Source: Planctomycetota bacterium (GTDB lineage: Bacteria > Planctomycetota > GCA-002687715 > DRQF01). From it: DNA of 8,302 nucleotides. The position numbers and the translations under genes were made by a program. The stretch is from the NCBI GenBank assembly GCA_015485455.1, contig WFTN01000029.1, positions 1 to 8,302 on the forward strand. Direction: 5' to 3'. Every line of letters begins with the position of its first letter. Position 1 is the first letter of the stretch. The notes below the pieces were generated by a model. That model had not been told where the DNA came from. It did no database searches and saw only the letters and a list, made by a program, of their open reading frames with translations. Below are positions 5,033-8,302 of the stretch, piece by piece.

Positions 5033-7477
5033 CTATTTCCTCAACCCTTTGTTGATGGCTTCCAAACCTTGAGAAGCTGTTTCCAAGCGCGGCTCCTTTG
5101 CCAGTGCTTTCAAGAAGTAGCTCCTTGCCCGTGCTGGTTTACCCATTTGAAACCATGTCCAACCCAGGGCGCTCAATAAATCCACCCCTAAATCCTTATC
5201 ACGGCCTTCTCGCTTTTCGACTTTTTGAAACCGCCGCAAAGCTCGCTTAGTGAGACCAGCACTGTAGAGATTCCAGCCAAGAGTCATGTCCAAAGCCCGC
5301 CACGCTGCCTTATCGGCAGCGGTCTTGCCAAGAGTTTGGATCCAAGCCTCAGCATATTTTTCGGCTTCGTCGAATTTCTTCGATGCGCTGCAGGCCAAGG
5401 CCAAACCTTTCTTGTGCAAAGCTTCACCGGGTTCGAGTTCAACGGCTTTGGTGAAGTTCGCAACCGATTTTTCGTACTTGCTCCGGTTGTAGAAAGCCCA
5501 CCCCAACGTACCGTAGAGGGGGCGAAACTCCTCAAACTTAGACATCCATTCAGAAAGTTCTGATTCGGCAATGTACTCAGGGTCGGAATTAACCACAGCC
5601 GTGAATGCAATGCGAGCTTCGATGTGTCGGTTCTTAGCAATAAGCATCCGGCCATAACGATCATTGAGTTCAGCATCCGTGGGAAAGTCCTTAACCCACT
5701 GTGCCAAGAGATCAAAGACCTCTTCCCCACGATTCCATTCAATGAGTGCCCGGGCCAGGAGCTTACGAGGCCGAGGGTCGTTAGGAAGTTGAGCCAAAAG
5801 TGGTTCTAAGACTCGTTTCGCATCGCCATACTCACGCAGACTCACCAAGGCCCACCCCAATCCGACACCGGCATCGGTCAGTTTTGGATTTCTTTGCAAT
5901 GCCGAACGAAAGAGTTTGGCAGCATCTCTAGGTCTGCTTTGTAGTCGGGCAATGTGCCCAAGGGAGTAATCGATCAGGTCGATGCGCGCCCGAGGGAATC
6001 TCTTGGCAGGATCTTGCCTCAGATTCTTGAAGATTGCCGATGCACCGTCCAATTCTCCGGTGCCTATAAGAGCCCAGGCCCGATTGTAGTCCTCAAAACG
6101 CCACACTTGAATCAGTTTCATTCCCTCGATTGCAGGGGAATAGTCCGGCATTGCTGCCAGAGATTTTTGGAAGCTCATCTCGGCTTCCAGGTATTTCTTT
6201 TGCGCAATCCTCACATAACCAAGGCCGGCATGAGCATCTGCCCATTCACCTTGAAGTTCAAGGGCCTTCTCAAACATGGTGGCAGCTTCATCCGCTTCTC
6301 CCAGCCGTAAATGAGCCCAGCCCGCAATCGTAGAAGCCGACAGCTCAACTTCCGTTGTTGCACTTCCATCTGCATTCGGGACCCGCTGATCACGCTGAGG
6401 ATCCTGCCCTCTGTCATGGAGAGACTTAGTGATCCTTAAGGCACCCAAGTTGTCGCCTTGATTGAGAGCACACAGGGCGTCCCCAAGAAGCATTTGGTCG
6501 CGTTCGACATTGGTGGCAGCCGAGCGAAAAACCTGTTGGGCGCTTAAGTACTGCCCAAATTCTGTCAGTGCAAAGCCATAGTCGACCAAGAGACCATTGC
6601 GAGACTTATCCTGGCGAATCCAGGCGAGTAGATCAGCAGTGGCAGCGCTTGGGGACATCTCAAGAGCCCGGCGAAACAATTGAAACGCCTTATCTTTGTC
6701 GCCCTTCTTATTGAGGGACCAGGCCATGCCGTACACAGCACCCCAACTTTGAGGAAAGAGCTCCCGAGCTTTTTCGAAACGCCTCAATGCCGCAGTTGAA
6801 TTGCCCGAATAATAAGCGCACCAACCGTGACTCAGTCGGACTTGCAAATTGTTCGGGTCATACTTGATGGTATGTTCGAAAGCGATGTCAGCTAAACTGT
6901 ATTTCTTACGAGCCAGTTCCACGAAACCAATCCCCGCACTGGTCACGGGATCGTTGCGAACAATGCGATTGGCTTTTTTCAGGTCCTTGAGAGCTTTTTG
7001 GTAGAGCCCAAGGTAGTAATAGCAATAGCCGCGCCCGCGATAGCAACGATTCAAAATATCGTCGTGAGGCCGCGGACGTTTTTCCAGGATGGCGTCAAAA
7101 GTCGCAACCGATTCAGTATATCGGCTTTGAGCCAGCAACGTTTCCGCACGAACGATCTCCCCGAGACGGGCGTTCTTAACGCTCTCGAGGCCCATTTTCG
7201 AATAGCGATAGTTCTTGTCGATCGAAAGCGCTTTCTTGAAGCAAGTTTCTGCTTGATCAAGATCGCCACGAAAGAAATAACACCAGCCCAAGCCGTCTTG
7301 AATCTCATGACTCTTGGGGTAAAGACGGGCATCTTTGGCCAACAATTCAAGAGCTACATCATATCGTTTCTGTTTGAAGTAGTCCCAACCAGTGAGACCA
7401 CCCTTCTTTGAACTTTGTCCCAGAGATGTTCCCACAATGAGGAGAACAACAAGCACGATCCAGGAGAAGCGTTTCAT
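5033..7477 (-). CDS. Large secreted TPR-repeat protein
   Basis: This 814-residue protein begins with a typical Sec signal peptide: K2-R3, then a hydrophobic core WIVLVVLLIVG (6-16), with likely cleavage near G20-Q21 (SLG-Q). No lipobox cysteine is present, so it should be soluble in the periplasm or surface-exposed. The rest is an array of about fifteen or more tetratricopeptide repeats from about residue 27 to the end, with the usual spaced pattern (G-W-x-x-x-x-x-x-x-Y/A-x-x-A-x-x-x-F-x-x-A-L-x-x-x-P). Several units carry Gly-Trp at the turn: GLGWCYFFRG (62-71) and later GWCAYYSG, GLGWAL, TLGWAF and ALGWTWFQMG. A spacer rich in Arg, Gln and Asp interrupts the array near residues 355-370. TPR arrays bind peptides and assemble complexes; no enzyme domain is seen. 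The ATG overlaps the stop of the ATP-grasp gene as ATGA. The next gene starts one base after its TAG. Its placement between cytoplasmic enzymes suggests the pathway has an envelope component. Confidence 0.94.
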   Translation of the reverse strand: MKRFSWIVLVVLLIVGTSLGQSSKKGGLTGWDYFKQKRYDVALELLAKDARLYPKSHEIQDGLGWCYFFRGDLDQAETCFKKALSIDKNYRYSKMGLESVKNARLGEIVRAETLLAQSRYTESVATFDAILEKRPRPHDDILNRCYRGRGYCYYYLGLYQKALKDLKKANRIVRNDPVTSAGIGFVELARKKYSLADIAFEHTIKYDPNNLQVRLSHGWCAYYSGNSTAALRRFEKARELFPQSWGAVYGMAWSLNKKGDKDKAFQLFRRALEMSPSAATADLLAWIRQDKSRNGLLVDYGFALTEFGQYLSAQQVFRSAATNVERDQMLLGDALCALNQGDNLGALRITKSLHDRGQDPQRDQRVPNADGSATTEVELSASTIAGWAHLRLGEADEAATMFEKALELQGEWADAHAGLGYVRIAQKKYLEAEMSFQKSLAAMPDYSPAIEGMKLIQVWRFEDYNRAWALIGTGELDGASAIFKNLRQDPAKRFPRARIDLIDYSLGHIARLQSRPRDAAKLFRSALQRNPKLTDAGVGLGWALVSLREYGDAKRVLEPLLAQLPNDPRPRKLLARALIEWNRGEEVFDLLAQWVKDFPTDAELNDRYGRMLIAKNRHIEARIAFTAVVNSDPEYIAESELSEWMSKFEEFRPLYGTLGWAFYNRSKYEKSVANFTKAVELEPGEALHKKGLALACSASKKFDEAEKYAEAWIQTLGKTAADKAAWRALDMTLGWNLYSAGLTKRALRRFQKVEKREGRDKDLGVDLLSALGWTWFQMGKPARARSYFLKALAKEPRLETASQGLEAINKGLRK

Positions 7478-8302
7478 TTCTTGCTTTCCGACAAAAGGTT
7501 GTCTTTGTCATGTTGCTCAGTGCGAACCCCAAGCTCGTTGCTTAGCACGGCATCCCAAACCTTGAGACTATTACTGGAACCGTATGATTGTATGTGCCCC
7601 CGGGAGAAATAGATCCCTGCTTTCGGGCTCGGAACGAATTCCGGGTTCATCCCCGCAGCCTCGGCGACCGCTGCATGAACAATGGGAAAGTCGATTTCCG
7701 TTGCGAAAGAAATCCAAGCTGGAAATCGCCCATTCACTTCGATCAACAAGAAGTCACCTGTTGTGGCATCCTTCATGAATTCCAATTCAAAAGGACCTTG
7801 CCAATTGAGCACTTCAAGGAGTTTCCGCGCCACTTGGTCTAACTCAGGGTTTGCCACCGTAACGCCCGAGGTCGCTTTGCCAGAAGAGGTGGTATTCCCC
7901 TTCTTGACGCTCACAGACCCCAGGAGCCCTCGACGCCCCACTACCCCAGCAACAAGGTATTCAACGCCAGCGCGACACTCCTGAGCCATCACGGGATAAC
8001 CCCATTTTTTTGCCATCTTGCGAAACAAAAATTCGGCTTCTTCTTTGTCAAAGGCAAGTTCAGCATCTGCCAATGCGCCTTTAACATAGAGCGGAAAAGA
8101 CCAACCATCCAAGGGATGGAGCTGGCCCGTGTCATAGAGAACACTTGTTCTGGGAGTGAGCAAATTGGCCTGAGAGGCGAGCTCAGACAAATTCCATTTG
8201 AAGCGCCGCTTGACGGAGTCTTCTTGAGGCACCAAAGAGTGTATGCCAATCTCTCGGAGAGGATCTCCTAAGCGTGCGACGGTGGGCAAGTCAGAATCCA
8301 AG
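7474..8302 (-). CDS. ATP-grasp ligase (N-terminal part outside window)
   Basis: The frame enters the window at the right edge and ends in TGA, giving about 275 residues. It is the catalytic part of an ATP-grasp carboxylate-amine ligase of the carbamoyl-phosphate-synthase-like type. These enzymes activate a carboxylate as an acyl phosphate and join it to an amine or thiol. Numbering from the first TTG at 8301, the visible motifs are FPLYVKG (69-75) with K74 binding ATP, PVMAQECRAGVEYLV (103-117) as the hinge and second ATP-contact strand, a glycine/serine-rich loop near 131-146, FELEF (171-175), and IEVNGRF (187-193), the E-x-N-x-R magnesium and phosphate site. All key residues are present, so it should be active. 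The TTG at 8299-8301 is internal; the pre-ATP-grasp domain and true start lie to the right. Its stop overlaps the TPR start. The substrate cannot be told, but the decarboxylase and the dead paralogue downstream suggest an amino-acid- or peptide-conjugating pathway. Confidence 0.9.
   Translation of the reverse strand, partial: LDSDLPTVARLGDPLREIGIHSLVPQEDSVKRRFKWNLSELASQANLLTPRTSVLYDTGQLHPLDGWSFPLYVKGALADAELAFDKEEAEFLFRKMAKKWGYPVMAQECRAGVEYLVAGVVGRRGLLGSVSVKKGNTTSSGKATSGVTVANPELDQVARKLLEVLNWQGPFELEFMKDATTGDFLLIEVNGRFPAWISFATEIDFPIVHAAVAEAAGMNPEFVPSPKAGIYFSRGHIQSYGSSNSLKVWDAVLSNELGVRTEQHDKDNLLSESKK

Overview
The window looks like bacterial chromosome of roughly even base composition. It may be from a planctomycete or a similar lineage. 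The only taxonomic hint is the C-terminal end at the left edge, which resembles the glycine- and proline-rich beta-type tails common on large secreted planctomycete proteins. That hint is weak.

Layout: positions 1-129 hold the last 42 codons of a plus-strand gene, closed by a strong intrinsic terminator (159-190). Everything to the right is on the minus strand. Read in transcription order (right to left) it is: a truncated ATP-grasp ligase (8302-7474); an 814-residue secreted TPR-repeat protein (7477-5033); a 317-residue protein that I read as a catalytically dead ATP-grasp paralogue (5031-4078); a fold-III PLP-dependent decarboxylase of the diaminopimelate/ornithine decarboxylase family (4081-2711); a 625-residue fusion of a urea-transporter-type channel to a sirtuin (2714-837); and, after a 76-base gap, a small acidic ankyrin-like protein (760-233). 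The first five overlap or nearly abut (ATGA, TAG-G-ATG, ATGA, TTGA), which implies one polycistronic message with translational coupling. The promoter lies beyond the right edge.

Working hypothesis (inference): the active ATP-grasp enzyme, perhaps with the dead paralogue as partner, forms an amide or peptide bond. The PLP enzyme decarboxylates an amino-acid substrate or product. The channel half of the fusion moves a small neutral amide- or urea-like molecule, and the tethered sirtuin acts on acylated proteins or on NAD-linked chemistry at the inner face of the membrane. The TPR protein is exported and may scaffold an envelope complex. No substrate can be assigned from sequence alone. The most notable item is the channel-sirtuin fusion, followed by the pairing of a live and a dead ATP-grasp protein around it.

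There is no stretch over 300 bases without a gene. The gap at 130-232 holds the terminator and a perfect 28-base tandem duplication. The gap at 761-836 holds a hairpin and a ribosome binding site. No tRNA, rRNA, CRISPR array or insertion sequence was seen.
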